Source: Chitinophagaceae bacterium (lineage in GTDB: Bacteria; Bacteroidota; Bacteroidia; Chitinophagales; Chitinophagaceae). Taken from it: a stretch of 64,000 nt of DNA. Numbering within the stretch: the stretch's first letter is position 1; each line of letters opens with the position of its first letter. Where the stretch lies: NCBI GenBank assembly GCA_016720745.1, contig JADKKA010000022.1, positions 248,001 to 312,000 of the forward strand, given 5' to 3'. Of this stretch, positions 44,047 through 53,314 are shown piece by piece. Below the pieces are notes generated by a model. It saw only the letters and a program-made list of their open reading frames with translations. It was not told the DNA's origin and did not search any database. A program made the translations under genes and the position numbers.

Positions 44047-45378
44047 TTATTTAGTCCGGTATAATGTGTATTGCATGGAGCTGTTTGCTTTGTCCTGCAG
44101 ATAGAGAAGGTACCCCCCTTTTACTGCTATTAACTGCGCATTGAAATTGGTGGTAGCCCCTCGGTACCGGTTGCTGGCACTGAGTTGCCAGTCGGTACAA
44201 CTGAATTTCCCTTTGAAATCCTGCCCGCCAAATTGCGCATTACCGCCATTGATATTGGCGGAACGATACATACTGCTGTAGGTGCCATTGCTATTAAAAC
44301 TAAACTCGTCAGTGGTTGATAATGTATGACTGGACATATAATTTCCGGTATAAGCATTATAGTACTCCAGCCCACCACCTCCGCCGCCATTCCAGGTGCC
44401 AATGATATCTTTCGCAGTTACGGCGAACTTATTATAGCTGAGCATCCGGTCCAGGTCATTGGGATGCGGAAACTGCCGCTGATAACTGGATTGATCCGGA
44501 GAAATGACCACAATGGGCCTGGCTCCTCCATTGTATACAATCTTGATCGCTACAAAACAGGAAGCACCGGTTTGTTTATTGGTTGCATTCCCCTGCATGA
44601 AATAAATGACAGGGTATTGGACACCGCTCCATTTTTCCGGTTGGCGAACGGAAAAATAGGGCTCTATATAATGTTTCCAGTAATATTCCGGGGCATCAAT
44701 CATATTTGATTTGGCATCATCCAGTGCCGCATCAACATAGTGCAGTCTGATTTCTGTGTTGGATTTTTGCAATTGTACATAACTGGTCTGTGCCCGGGCC
44801 ATCCATCCATCATCAAAATTCGTGGTTGGTTTCGCCATGTTCATCAACTGTCCGGGTTGGTTGACAACCGGTTTAGCAAGTGAACTACCTGGTTTAAATT
44901 TTTTCAGATCAGGATCAACTGTAGCAGTAAACTGATCCACATCGGCCAGGTACTTCCGGTCATTTAAAACAGACACGATGGCATAAGTCACAGCTCCCTT
45001 GCTATAGGTACTGATGCTGATAACAAACTGAATATTTTTGTAAGTCCCCCGGGCAGCCCCATTGGTTACTGTCCACCCATCTGCAGAATTCATTTCTTTT
45101 GTTTCAGGGGCACTCACCTGATAGGGGGTGACTGCAAAATTGTTCCAGTCCCTGGCAAAATCTTTTTCAGGGTCTGATTCGCCAGTGGTTGCTTTCCATA
45201 AATATAACTGGCAATAGGCACTGCCTTCAATTTTCTCAAAAAAGAGTTTTTCTTTATTGTCCTTTAACACATAGCCAGCCGGTGCCTGGCAGGTAAAGAT
45301 GTCGAATTGCATTGGGCTCTGTGCAAGGATGAGGAATGGCAGGAAAAGCAGCTGCGCAGAAATCAGTATTGTTTTCAT
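44047..45378 (-). CDS. Exported three-domain protein, paralogue C
   Basis: A 443-residue exported protein, a diverged relative of the pair at 28085-30935. From ATG 45378 it has a signal peptide (ending PFLILAQ), an N-terminal domain starting MQFDIFTCQAPAGYVLKD, a middle domain starting TNFDDGWMARAQTSYVQL, and a C-terminal barrel-like domain with NKFAVTAKDIIGTWNGGGGGG and YNAYTGNYMSSHTLS. The phrases FDDGW and NKFAVxAxDxxGxW are shared by all three paralogues. The longer frame from 45492 has no support. It lies between two two-component systems. Confidence 0.68.
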   Translation of the reverse strand: MKTILISAQLLFLPFLILAQSPMQFDIFTCQAPAGYVLKDNKEKLFFEKIEGSAYCQLYLWKATTGESDPEKDFARDWNNFAVTPYQVSAPETKEMNSADGWTVTNGAARGTYKNIQFVISISTYSKGAVTYAIVSVLNDRKYLADVDQFTATVDPDLKKFKPGSSLAKPVVNQPGQLMNMAKPTTNFDDGWMARAQTSYVQLQKSNTEIRLHYVDAALDDAKSNMIDAPEYYWKHYIEPYFSVRQPEKWSGVQYPVIYFMQGNATNKQTGASCFVAIKIVYNGGARPIVVISPDQSSYQRQFPHPNDLDRMLSYNKFAVTAKDIIGTWNGGGGGGLEYYNAYTGNYMSSHTLSTTDEFSFNSNGTYSSMYRSANINGGNAQFGGQDFKGKFSCTDWQLSASNRYRGATTNFNAQLIAVKGGYLLYLQDKANSSMQYTLYRTK

Positions 45379-45469
45379 GGTTATTATGGCCTGGTGTAAA
45401 GAACCTGTGGTAATAATGGGAATGTTACCCTTGATTAGTTCACCTGAAGCTGCTACAAATCTTTGGATT

Positions 45470-45487
45470 ATTCCCTTACGAGGGAAT
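45470..45487. promoter_or_regulatory. Inverted repeat upstream of paralogue C
   Basis: ATTCCCT and AGGGAAT pair perfectly around TACG. The site is between the stop of the regulator gene (45507) and the start of paralogue C. There is no T tract after it on the minus strand, so an operator is as likely as a terminator. Confidence 0.35.
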
Positions 45488-45506
45488 CGCAAAAAGATGT
45501 GAGGAG

Positions 45507-46127
45507 TTATTTGCCCATTACCTTATTGATGGCTTCAATCCGGCTCTGGACCTGGAGTTTTTCATAAATATGCCGGGTATGGGTCCTTACGGTATCAATG
45601 CTGATCGTGAGCTCAGTGGCAATTTCTTTATAACGGAGTCCCCTGGCGAGTAATTTCAGGATTTCCTTCTCCCGCTGGGTCAGCAGGCTGCTGTCTTCAA
45701 TTGAATTTTTTTGCTGAAAGGAGCCAATTACTTTCCGGGCAATCTGGCTGCTCATGGGGGAGCCGCCATTGAATACTTCTGTGATGGATTCCAGTATTTT
45801 GGAGGGAGCGGTTTTTTTCAGCAGATAGCCACTGGCTCCGGCTTTGAGCGATTCGAAAATGTTTTCATCATCTTCATACACGGTACTCATGATAAACTGG
45901 GTAGCAGGTATTTTCGGTTTCAGCGACCGCACAGCCTCAATGCCATTGATACCGGGCAGGTTAATATCCATCAATACCACATCGGGATTAATGAGGGGTA
46001 AATCCTCCATCGCTTCCTCTGCATTCGAATAGGTCTTAATGCAACGGAACCCTTCACTACTGTCGATCAGTAGTTCGAGACCTTCTTTGATCTCCCTGAT
46101 ATCTTCTACGATGGCTACCTGAATCAT
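45507..46127 (-). CDS. NarL/FixJ-family response regulator
   Basis: A 206-residue regulator with a receiver domain (D9 in VEDI, phosphoacceptor D54 in VVLMDINLPGING, Lys in LLKKTAPS) and a C-terminal LuxR-type helix-turn-helix with LTQREKEILKLLARGLRYKEIA and SIDTVRTHTRHIYEKL. ATG 46127 is chosen because it starts the first receiver strand and follows a TAATTTTG box; the frame back to 46172 lacks support. It lies 52 bases after the propeller-type kinase gene and is its likely partner. Confidence 0.93.
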   Translation of the reverse strand: MIQVAIVEDIREIKEGLELLIDSSEGFRCIKTYSNAEEAMEDLPLINPDVVLMDINLPGINGIEAVRSLKPKIPATQFIMSTVYEDDENIFESLKAGASGYLLKKTAPSKILESITEVFNGGSPMSSQIARKVIGSFQQKNSIEDSSLLTQREKEILKLLARGLRYKEIATELTISIDTVRTHTRHIYEKLQVQSRIEAINKVMGK

Positions 46128-46136
46128 GTTGTTTTG

Positions 46137-46144
46137 CAAAATTA
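46137..46144 (-). promoter_or_regulatory. -7 box before the second response regulator
   Basis: On the minus strand TAATTTTG, an exact TAnnTTTG match, nine bases before the regulator ATG. It would allow the regulator to be made without the kinase. No -33 box at normal spacing. Confidence 0.4.
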
Positions 46145-46179
46145 AGAAGGCAGGGGCTGGTCTGCCTAACACAAAAATG

Positions 46180-49059
46180 TTATACCGGCATCCGGATGCT
46201 GGTCAATGTTCCTTTTCCCGGTGCGGAGCTGATTTGATAAATCCCTCCGGCCTGACTGATCCTGCTTTCCATATTTTTTAATCCGTTTCCAAATACACGG
46301 ATATTGGCTGTATCAAAACCCTGGCCATTATCACGTATCAACAGGGTAAACACTCCGGGTTCCTCGCTAATACTGATATCTATTCGGGTAGCATGGGCAT
46401 GTCGGGCAATATTGTGGAGGCTTTCTTTGACTGTCAGGAATACATTTCTTCTTTTTTCTTCTGACAACTGAATAGCCGCAAAATGTTCGGGGTAATCAAA
46501 AAAGGTCTCCAGGGAAAAGGGCTCCACAAATTTCAACGTGTATTCCCGGAGATAGGCAGCTAAACTCTCCAGCGTATCATTGGCCGGATTCAGTACCCAG
46601 ATGATATCCTGTAAACTATCCACCAGTTCGCGGCTTGACTGGGAAATTTTTTCCAGTTGTTCTTTTGCTTTTTCCGGTTCAGGCATTTGTTTTTTGGCCA
46701 CTTCACTCAGGATGGCAATCTTGGTCAGTCCGCTGCCCAGGTCATCATGCATATCCCTGCTGATCCTGTTCCTTTCTTTTTCAATGGCCTGTTGTTTATC
46801 GGCTTCCGCTTTTTGAAGGGCCAGTTTTTTCAGGTAATAGGCCCGGATCAGTGCCCAAATAATAGCGAAGGATACCAGCAGGGATAATAAAATAAACCAC
46901 CATTGTTTCCATAAGGGTGACTGTATAGTAAAGGACCAGTGAAGGGATTTATCGGGGTAAATTTTACCGGGGTACATCACCGTTAATGTCAAATTGTACC
47001 GGCCCGGAGGAAGGTTTGTGATGTTGAATACATTATCTGAAGATAGTTGCTGCCATTCCCTGTTCCCGTTTTTCAGCTGAAATAAAAACCGGATATTGGC
47101 CGCATTGGTAAAGCAGGGGGCAGAAATGGCAAACCTGAAATTGTTCTGATAATAGTTATATAGCTGTTCTGTTTCGGCTCTTTTTTTCCCATTTACTTCG
47201 ATTTCCCTGAACCATACTGCCGGTGTAAAACTGGAACTGTTTTGTTGGTTGTCCACTACCTGCCATACCTGATTGTCTGATGAAAGCGCATACACTTCAT
47301 CCAGCTTATTCTTTTGTACCCAGTTGAAAGAGGCATATAAATTATTGGCTGCTCCCAGGTTTTCTACCGTAGTATCCTTTTGATTCAGCGTAATGCGGTC
47401 AAAGCCGGTTCCGGTACCCACGTAAAGTTGATTTTGCTTCTTCGCGAGTGCAATGACAAAATTGTTCGATAAACCTTTTGCCGTACTGATCCGGCCAATT
47501 TCCCGGGCCATTCCCTGTTGAATGATCATCCATATAATGCCCTGGAACCGGGTGCCAATACAAAATGTATCCTGGTTCCACCTGATGGCACATCGGGGAT
47601 CCAGATGAGGTAATTGGCTGACAAACTGCTTCCCTTTAAGGCTGTCTGCATTCCATGAGTAATTCCAGATAGCTGCATTGCGGGTAATGGCGATGTATTC
47701 ATTCCTGTTAGCGCTTACTAAATTATCCGTGAAATAAGGAAGTTGTTTGCCATGGACAGACAGATCTTTGTCTACAAGATATAAACTGCTGCCACTGATC
47801 AGCAGTCTTCCTTCTTCGTCAAATGAAAAACGGTTGCTGTGAAAATAACTGCTATCTCCGGTGGATGCTTTTCGCAAATCAATCGCATCCCCATGATTGT
47901 TCCGGAAAAGCCAGTTTTCTTTCAGGTGCCAGGCCTTGGATTGCCAGTAAAAAGAAATGGGTTGCTGACCGGAACCTGTCAGTAACCGGTATTGTCCGTT
48001 TTGTAATAAGTAAGCGTTATTGTCCAATAGGGCAATGGATTGACCCATCTCATCCGACTGCAGTGCAGCGTATTGTTGCACCGCTGGCATCTCAATTTTA
48101 CGAAGCGGCGTGTAGAAGACTTTTTGTACTTTTTTATTAAAAGAAGATATCCAGAAATTATTGGTCAGGTCACCAAATACGATATTGGCGCCGGCATCAA
48201 TTGATCCGGTAGCCGGATAAAATTCTGTGATACCTGTTTGGGTATCGAGTAATAAAAATCCGTTTGTCTGGTCCTGTATCCAAATATGATCTCCCGTTAC
48301 ATATAACTGATCAATATGAAAATGTTTAGGGATGGCTGCTGCAAATGAAAGCGGCTCAGTAAGCAGTTGTCCATTACGAAGGGCTGTTGGATTTAGTTGC
48401 AGCCACTGCCCGCCCAGTTTAACAAAGATGTTCCCGGACGAATTGCCAGTAATGGCTTCGGTTCGCTGGCCGGCGAGGCTACCAGTAATGGCACCATTAT
48501 CCAGTCGCATGATCCGGAGTATATTTTCAGCCTGTTTGAAATAGATCAGTTGTCCATTCAGATAAATGGCCTGATCAATTTCTTTTGCCGGTTCTTGACC
48601 AGATTGAATCAATAGCTGTCTTGGTACAGCTCCGTTCCATTTATAAAGGCCGCCATTCGCAATGATGATCCATTCATTTTTTTCAGTGGCTATTACACGG
48701 GTAGGCTCATAGATATGATCCAGCAGACTGTCTTTGATCAGCTGGTTATTGATGAGTTTGAAAGCACCTTTTCTGAACGTAAAAAGATAACAGGTATCTC
48801 CTTTCCACTGGATCATTTCATTGACCAGTCCGATGGCTTCTCCCTTGTATTCGGAAATATTATGAAAGCTTTGTCCGTCGAATATGGAAACACCTTCCCA
48901 GGTCAGAAAATAAAGCAGACCCCGTTGATCTTGAAATATCCGGGTCACCCTTGCATCCAGTAAACCATTGGCCGGGGTGTAATTCTCTACATAGCGTTGC
49001 TGCGAGAAGGATAGGGTGGAAACCGCCAGTAAAAATGCCAGTAGCCGGTAATGCAACAT
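46180..49059 (-). CDS. Propeller-type sensor histidine kinase
   Basis: A 959-residue kinase. Signal peptide ends TLSFSQ. Residues 20-620 are two-component-regulator propeller repeats (for example VTRIFQDQRGLLYFLTWEGVSIFDG), followed by a Y_Y_Y-type Ig domain (about 630-715, ending FTIQSP), one membrane helix (about 720-742), HisKA_3 with H771 in ISRDMHDDLGSGLTKIAIL, and an ATPase domain with DNGQGFD and FGNGLKNMESRI. It differs from hybrid PUL regulators in having no receiver or AraC domain on the same chain; the regulator is separate. The propeller probably senses an extracellular ligand, unknown here. Confidence 0.92.
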   Translation of the reverse strand: MLHYRLLAFLLAVSTLSFSQQRYVENYTPANGLLDARVTRIFQDQRGLLYFLTWEGVSIFDGQSFHNISEYKGEAIGLVNEMIQWKGDTCYLFTFRKGAFKLINNQLIKDSLLDHIYEPTRVIATEKNEWIIIANGGLYKWNGAVPRQLLIQSGQEPAKEIDQAIYLNGQLIYFKQAENILRIMRLDNGAITGSLAGQRTEAITGNSSGNIFVKLGGQWLQLNPTALRNGQLLTEPLSFAAAIPKHFHIDQLYVTGDHIWIQDQTNGFLLLDTQTGITEFYPATGSIDAGANIVFGDLTNNFWISSFNKKVQKVFYTPLRKIEMPAVQQYAALQSDEMGQSIALLDNNAYLLQNGQYRLLTGSGQQPISFYWQSKAWHLKENWLFRNNHGDAIDLRKASTGDSSYFHSNRFSFDEEGRLLISGSSLYLVDKDLSVHGKQLPYFTDNLVSANRNEYIAITRNAAIWNYSWNADSLKGKQFVSQLPHLDPRCAIRWNQDTFCIGTRFQGIIWMIIQQGMAREIGRISTAKGLSNNFVIALAKKQNQLYVGTGTGFDRITLNQKDTTVENLGAANNLYASFNWVQKNKLDEVYALSSDNQVWQVVDNQQNSSSFTPAVWFREIEVNGKKRAETEQLYNYYQNNFRFAISAPCFTNAANIRFLFQLKNGNREWQQLSSDNVFNITNLPPGRYNLTLTVMYPGKIYPDKSLHWSFTIQSPLWKQWWFILLSLLVSFAIIWALIRAYYLKKLALQKAEADKQQAIEKERNRISRDMHDDLGSGLTKIAILSEVAKKQMPEPEKAKEQLEKISQSSRELVDSLQDIIWVLNPANDTLESLAAYLREYTLKFVEPFSLETFFDYPEHFAAIQLSEEKRRNVFLTVKESLHNIARHAHATRIDISISEEPGVFTLLIRDNGQGFDTANIRVFGNGLKNMESRISQAGGIYQISSAPGKGTLTSIRMPV

Positions 49060-49070
49060 GCTTAAAAATA

Positions 49071-49103
49071 CAAATATATTCCCGGCGCAAAAGTTTATTC
49101 AAA
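49071..49103 (-). promoter_or_regulatory. Promoter of the second kinase
   Basis: On the minus strand TTTG (49103-49100), 21 bases, then TATATTTG (49078-49071), one of the best matches to the phylum consensus in the window. It overlaps the end of the upstream namZ gene and leaves an 11-base leader. Confidence 0.55.
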
Positions 49104-50366
49104 ATCGTCGTAGAGCAGGTATTTCTTCCTGATTTTTTTGAATTCACTCAGGGCCGGTTCCCAGCTTTTACGGATATCTTCTTCGCTGAGTCCTTTGGTA
49201 ATCTGTTCCCAGAGCTGGTTATTCCCGCTCAGCTTAACGATAAAGGATTCCTCCATTTTACCTGATTTGGGTTTCAGGTAAAAATTATCTTTTTCCGGGA
49301 AGAGCCGGTAAGCTTCCTGGAACCATTTCAACTGGATTTTATTGTTGATCCTTGCCAGTACTTCTTCCGGTGTACCGGAGAGGTCCCAGCCATAACAAAG
49401 CTGTCCGTAGAGTTTGGAGTTTTTGGCCCCTTCATTCGGATTGGGCGTAAAAGAATAAAGGTTTTTTGGTAAGGAAGGATGCCCGAATACCTGGAAAGGT
49501 TTGGGTGTACCTCTTCCTTCGCTGAGTACTGTGCCTTCAAAAAAACAGGTGGAGGGGTAGAGGTAGATTGATTGAATATTGGGCAGGTTGGGAGAAGGCT
49601 TTACCGGCAATACATACTTCGTTTTATGATCATACTCTTTGCACTTGATCGTCATAAAATGAAAAGGAGTATCCGGATGATGTTGCTCCACTTTTTTAAA
49701 ATAATCAGCATAAGCATTTGCTTTTTCAGACAACCAGTTTTCACCGGTCAGCATCATGGCATATTCTCCGATCGTCATTCCATATACAATTGGCACAGGC
49801 TGACGACCCACAAATGAGCGGTATTTGGTTTCGAGCACGGGCCCGTCCACATAAAAGCCATTGGGGTTAGGACGGTCGAGCAGCAGGAGGGGAACTTTGT
49901 TTTCGAAAGCCGACTCCATGAATTCTTCCAGGGAGGAAATAAAAGTATAGAACCGTACACCCACATCCTGTATATCAAAAATCAGTACATCTACTCCTTG
50001 CAGGTCTTCAGCGGAGGGCCTTCTTTTGGCGCCATACAGTGATACAACGGGGATACCTGTTTTACTATCGGTATAGTTGCCCACTTTTTCACCCGCATCA
50101 GCATTGCCCCGGAAACCATGTTCCGGTCCAAAGATCACTTTTACATTCACCCCCAGGCTGCGCAGGGTATCCACAAGGTGGGTATTGCCTACCATGGAAG
50201 TCTGGTTGGCAAAGATGCCCACCGATTTGCCCTTGATCAGCGGCAGGTACACATGGAGTCTTTCGGCAGCGGGGATCACTTTGCCTTCGGGCTGGGCCAT
50301 TGTGGTGAGGCTGAATAAGATACTGGTCAGCAGTATGAACAGATTTCTTTGTGTGCTTCTTTTCAT
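49095..50366 (-). CDS. namZ: DUF1343 protein, NamZ-type exo-beta-N-acetylmuramidase
   Basis: A 423-residue exported DUF1343 protein. The family founder NamZ (YbbC) of Bacillus subtilis cuts MurNAc from the non-reducing end of peptidoglycan fragments. Seen here: signal peptide ending TTMAQ, GKSVGIFANQTSMVGNTHLVD (about 46-66), IFGPEHGFRGNADAGEKV (about 80-97), VLIFDIQDVGVRFYTFISSL (about 128-147), LLLDRPNPNGFYVDGPVLE and VYGMTIGEYAMML. The conserved His/Glu block PEHG and the DRPNP block are intact. The role in muropeptide recovery is inferred from the family. It is divergent from the FKBP gene, about 110 bases apart. Confidence 0.85.
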   Translation of the reverse strand: MKRSTQRNLFILLTSILFSLTTMAQPEGKVIPAAERLHVYLPLIKGKSVGIFANQTSMVGNTHLVDTLRSLGVNVKVIFGPEHGFRGNADAGEKVGNYTDSKTGIPVVSLYGAKRRPSAEDLQGVDVLIFDIQDVGVRFYTFISSLEEFMESAFENKVPLLLLDRPNPNGFYVDGPVLETKYRSFVGRQPVPIVYGMTIGEYAMMLTGENWLSEKANAYADYFKKVEQHHPDTPFHFMTIKCKEYDHKTKYVLPVKPSPNLPNIQSIYLYPSTCFFEGTVLSEGRGTPKPFQVFGHPSLPKNLYSFTPNPNEGAKNSKLYGQLCYGWDLSGTPEEVLARINNKIQLKWFQEAYRLFPEKDNFYLKPKSGKMEESFIVKLSGNNQLWEQITKGLSEEDIRKSWEPALSEFKKIRKKYLLYDDFE

Positions 50367-50475
50367 AGTTTAAATGTCAGAAAAATTATCATTCAGACCG
50401 TTTTCTTTATTTAAACGGTTGCATTGGATATTTTCAATTACCTTGCAAGCCTTCATTTATAATAAAATTGTAAGC

Positions 50476-50931
50476 ATGCAACAGGTAAAAAGCGGTGATA
50501 AAGTTAAAGTACACTATCATGGTAAACTCAGTTCTGGTGAAACATTTGACAGTTCAGCCGGACGTGATCCCCTTGAATTTGAAGTGGGTAGCGGAATGGT
50601 GATCAAGGGATTTGATGATGGTGTAACCGGAATGGCCGTTGGAGATAAAAAAACAATCAATATCCCGTTCATGGAAGCTTATGGCCCCGTGAATCCGGAA
50701 ATGGTGATAGATATGCCTAAAGAAAGATTTCCGGCAGATATGGAACTGGAAACTGGAATGCCATTGATGATGAGCGACGGACAGGGACAGCAGTTCCAGG
50801 TAACTGTTACTGAAATCAGGGAAACTACTGTGATCCTCGATGCCAATCACCCCCTGGCAGGAAAAGATCTGACTTTTGATCTTGAGCTGGTGGAGATCCT
50901 GGGTGGCAGTCCGCTGATCATCATGCCTTAA
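50476..50931 (+). CDS. SlyD-like FKBP-type peptidyl-prolyl isomerase
   Basis: A 151-residue prolyl isomerase/chaperone. KVKVHYHGKLSSGETFDSS, GMVIKGFDDGVTGMAVGDKK and AYGPVNPEMVIDMPKERFP are SlyD-type FKBP motifs with the insert-in-flap chaperone domain at about residues 70-125. It lacks the His-rich metal-binding tail of E. coli SlyD. ATG 50476 fits the normal N-terminus; the frame from 50374 would add a false leader. TACCTTG at 50439 is a possible -7 box. A strong terminator follows. Confidence 0.92.
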   Translation: MQQVKSGDKVKVHYHGKLSSGETFDSSAGRDPLEFEVGSGMVIKGFDDGVTGMAVGDKKTINIPFMEAYGPVNPEMVIDMPKERFPADMELETGMPLMMSDGQGQQFQVTVTEIRETTVILDANHPLAGKDLTFDLELVEILGGSPLIIMP

Positions 50932-50953
50932 ACAGGTTTTGTTAAATTCATTC

Positions 50954-50987
50954 AAATGGCCGGGGTTCGACCCCGGCCATTTTTTTT
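50954..50987 (+). terminator. Terminator after the FKBP gene
   Basis: A 12-bp stem, AAATGGCCGGGG with CCCCGGCCATTT, closes loop TTCGA and runs into a T tract. It lies 23 bases after the stop codon. Confidence 0.92.
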
Positions 50988-51016
50988 GCTGTATATTCGA
51001 TACCCCAAACTTAAAA

Positions 51017-52267
51017 ATGATGTTCAGTAATTATACATATACTGCCGCTTCCCGTTTTATGCGATATGTGCAGGTAGATACGCAGAGTGATCCGCAGTCC
51101 GACAGTTATCCTTCCACGGCCAAACAAAAAGACCTGGGAAAGATACTGGCTGATGAATTACAGCAAATAGGTCTTGCAGATGCCCACCTCGATGAATGGG
51201 GCTATGTGTATGCAACGATTCCTGCCAATACAGATAAGCAGGTTCCGGTCATTTGTTTCTGTGCGCATATGGACACTGCTCCTGATTGCAGCGGTACGGG
51301 TGTAAAACCCATCCTGCATCAAAATTACCAGGGCAAGGATATTATTCTCCCCGATGATACCAGCCAGGTACTCCGGATGAGTGAGTATCCTTATCTCGAA
51401 ACACAGATTGGCAATGATATCATCACCGCTTCCGGAACCACTTTACTCGGCTCTGATGATAAAGCCGGAGTGGCGGAGATCATGGACCTGGCCCATTACC
51501 TCTGCACCCATCCTGAACTGAAACACGGGACCATCAAAATCCTTTTTACACCCGATGAGGAAATAGGCCGGGGTACGGCCAAAGTGGATATGAAAAAGCT
51601 GGGAGCGGATTACGGGTACACGCTCGATAGCGGGGATATAGGTTCTTTGGAAGATGAAACTTTTAGTGCTGATGCTGTACAGGTCGTCATCCATGGCGTG
51701 AGTGCCCATCCCGGCTATGCCAAGGGAAAAATGATCAATGCCCTAAAAATTGCCGGTGAGATCCTCGCATTTTTACCCAAGAGCCGTCTTTCTCCGGAAT
51801 CCACGGAAGGGAAAAGAGGATTCATCCATCCGGTAAGGGTGGAAGGGATTGCAGAGAAATGTACGCTTGAATTTATCATCCGTGATTTTGATACTGCCGG
51901 GCTGATCAAAAAAGAAGATTACCTGCGTACGCAGATCGAAGAGCGCTTAAGAACCTATCCAAAAGCTTCTTTTGAATTTAAAGTGACCGAACAATACAGG
52001 AATATGAAAGAGGTGCTGGATCTCCACCCACATGTGGTGGAATATGCCAGAGAAGCCATTCGGCGCACCGGTCTTGAAGTAAAAATGGAAAGTATCCGGG
52101 GTGGTACCGATGGTAGCCGGCTTTCATTTATGGGACTTCCCTGTCCGAATTTGTTTGCCGGAGAACAGGCCATCCATTCCAAGCTGGAACATATCAGTGT
52201 GCAGGATATGGAAAAAGCGGTTCAAATGATGGTGCACCTGGTACAGGTATGGCATGAAAAATCCTGA
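51017..52267 (+). CDS. pepT: Peptidase T (tripeptide aminopeptidase)
   Basis: Cytoplasmic zinc aminopeptidase that removes the N-terminal residue from tripeptides. The 416-residue M20B protein shows the metal ligands in FCAHMDTAPD (about 80), LLGSDDKAGVAEIMDL (about 140) with its Asp, TPDEEIGRGTAKVD (about 178) with catalytic Glu, and IRGGTDGSRLSFMGLPCPNLFAGE near the C-terminus; the lid domain contains HPGYAKGKMINALK. ATG 51017 begins the usual N-terminus (FSNYTYTAASRFMRYVQVDTQS region). The longer frame overlaps the terminator. The SPFH gene follows 51 bases later. Confidence 0.95.
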   Translation: MMFSNYTYTAASRFMRYVQVDTQSDPQSDSYPSTAKQKDLGKILADELQQIGLADAHLDEWGYVYATIPANTDKQVPVICFCAHMDTAPDCSGTGVKPILHQNYQGKDIILPDDTSQVLRMSEYPYLETQIGNDIITASGTTLLGSDDKAGVAEIMDLAHYLCTHPELKHGTIKILFTPDEEIGRGTAKVDMKKLGADYGYTLDSGDIGSLEDETFSADAVQVVIHGVSAHPGYAKGKMINALKIAGEILAFLPKSRLSPESTEGKRGFIHPVRVEGIAEKCTLEFIIRDFDTAGLIKKEDYLRTQIEERLRTYPKASFEFKVTEQYRNMKEVLDLHPHVVEYAREAIRRTGLEVKMESIRGGTDGSRLSFMGLPCPNLFAGEQAIHSKLEHISVQDMEKAVQMMVHLVQVWHEKS

Positions 52268-52318
52268 TCCGGGCAAGAAAAAACTTACCCGTAACTTGCA
52301 TTATTAAACTTTATACAT

Positions 52319-53260
52319 ATGGATATCAGGCAATGGCTTTCAGAGTACTGGTGGATTCTTGTGCTGGTGATTTTTATCTTCAGCGGATTGTTTTCCATTA
52401 ACCAGGGTTATGTTGGTGTCATCACCATGTTTGGTAAATATCGTCGGGTAGCCCGTCCGGGTTTGAATTTTAAAATTCCACTCCTTGAGTCGGTATACCG
52501 TAAAGTATCGATTCAAAACCGTTCGGTAGAACTCGAGTTCCAGGCGGTAACCGCAGACCAGGCCAATGTTTATTTCAAAAGCATGTTGCTTTACTCGGTG
52601 CAGAATTCAGAAGAAGAAACCATCAAGAAAGTCGCATTTAAATTCTTTGCTGATAAGGACCTGATGCAGGCCCTGATCCGGACCATCGAAGGGAATATCC
52701 GTTCATTTGTGGCCACTAAAAAGCAGGCCGAGATCCTTGCTTTGCGCAAGGAGATTGTAGAATATGTAAAAGCAGAAATTGATCATACCCTGGAAACCTG
52801 GGGTTATCACCTGCAGGACCTGCAGATCAATGATATTACATTTGATAAGATGATCCTGGACTCCATGAGCAAGGTGGTGGCCAGTAATAACCTGAAAGCT
52901 GCGGCAGAGAACGAAGGCCAGGCACTGTTAATTACCAAGACCAAGGCCGCCGAGGCAGAAGGAAATGCCATCAAAATTTCAGCGGAGGCAGAAAAAGAAG
53001 CAGCCCGGTTGAGAGGACAGGGTGTGGCACTCTTCCGCCAGGAAGTGGCAAGGGGTATGACTGAAGCCGCCGAACAAATGAAACAGGCTAATCTGGATAC
53101 CAATGTGATCCTCTTCAGTATGTGGACCGAAGCCATCAAGAACTTTGCGGAATATGGCAAGGGGAATGTGATCTTCCTGGATGGAAGTCCGGATGGCATG
53201 GAAGGAACCATGAAGCAGATACAGGCCCTGATGGTGAAGCAGGCAGGGGTGGGGAAATAG
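52319..53260 (+). CDS. SPFH (stomatin/prohibitin/HflC) membrane protein
   Basis: A 313-residue SPFH-domain protein that probably assembles into oligomeric rings at the membrane. One N-terminal helix (residues 12-28, WILVLVIFIFSGLFS) precedes the SPFH domain (about 28-190, with NQGYVGVITMFGKYRRVARPGLNFKIPL split over the first strands and ENEGQALLITKTKAAEAEGN afterwards), then an Ala/Glu-rich coiled coil to about 250. No NfeD-type partner or protease gene is next to it. TAACTTG at 52292 is a possible -7 box. The stop is directly followed by an 8-bp repeat array. Confidence 0.9.
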   Translation: MDIRQWLSEYWWILVLVIFIFSGLFSINQGYVGVITMFGKYRRVARPGLNFKIPLLESVYRKVSIQNRSVELEFQAVTADQANVYFKSMLLYSVQNSEEETIKKVAFKFFADKDLMQALIRTIEGNIRSFVATKKQAEILALRKEIVEYVKAEIDHTLETWGYHLQDLQINDITFDKMILDSMSKVVASNNLKAAAENEGQALLITKTKAAEAEGNAIKISAEAEKEAARLRGQGVALFRQEVARGMTEAAEQMKQANLDTNVILFSMWTEAIKNFAEYGKGNVIFLDGSPDGMEGTMKQIQALMVKQAGVGK

Positions 53261-53266
53261 TAGTAG

Positions 53267-53314
53267 TTGAGGAGTTGAGAGGTTGAGGGGTTGAGGAGTT
53301 AAGAAGTTGAGTTG
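53267..53314. repeat. Six copies of an 8-bp minisatellite TTGAGRRG
   Basis: TTGAGGAG, TTGAGAGG, TTGAGGGG, TTGAGGAG, TTAAGAAG and TTGAGTTG follow each other without gaps, starting six bases after the SPFH stop codon. Confidence 0.75.

Noticed and set aside
46180..49059. Hybrid two-component system of a polysaccharide-utilisation locus
   Set aside because: The protein has propellers and a Y_Y_Y-type domain but no receiver or AraC domain, and no SusC/SusD or glycoside hydrolase genes are near.
53267..53314. Phase-variable promoter or coding repeat
   Set aside because: The 8-bp array lies after the SPFH stop and well upstream of the exbB -7 box, and no frame runs through it.
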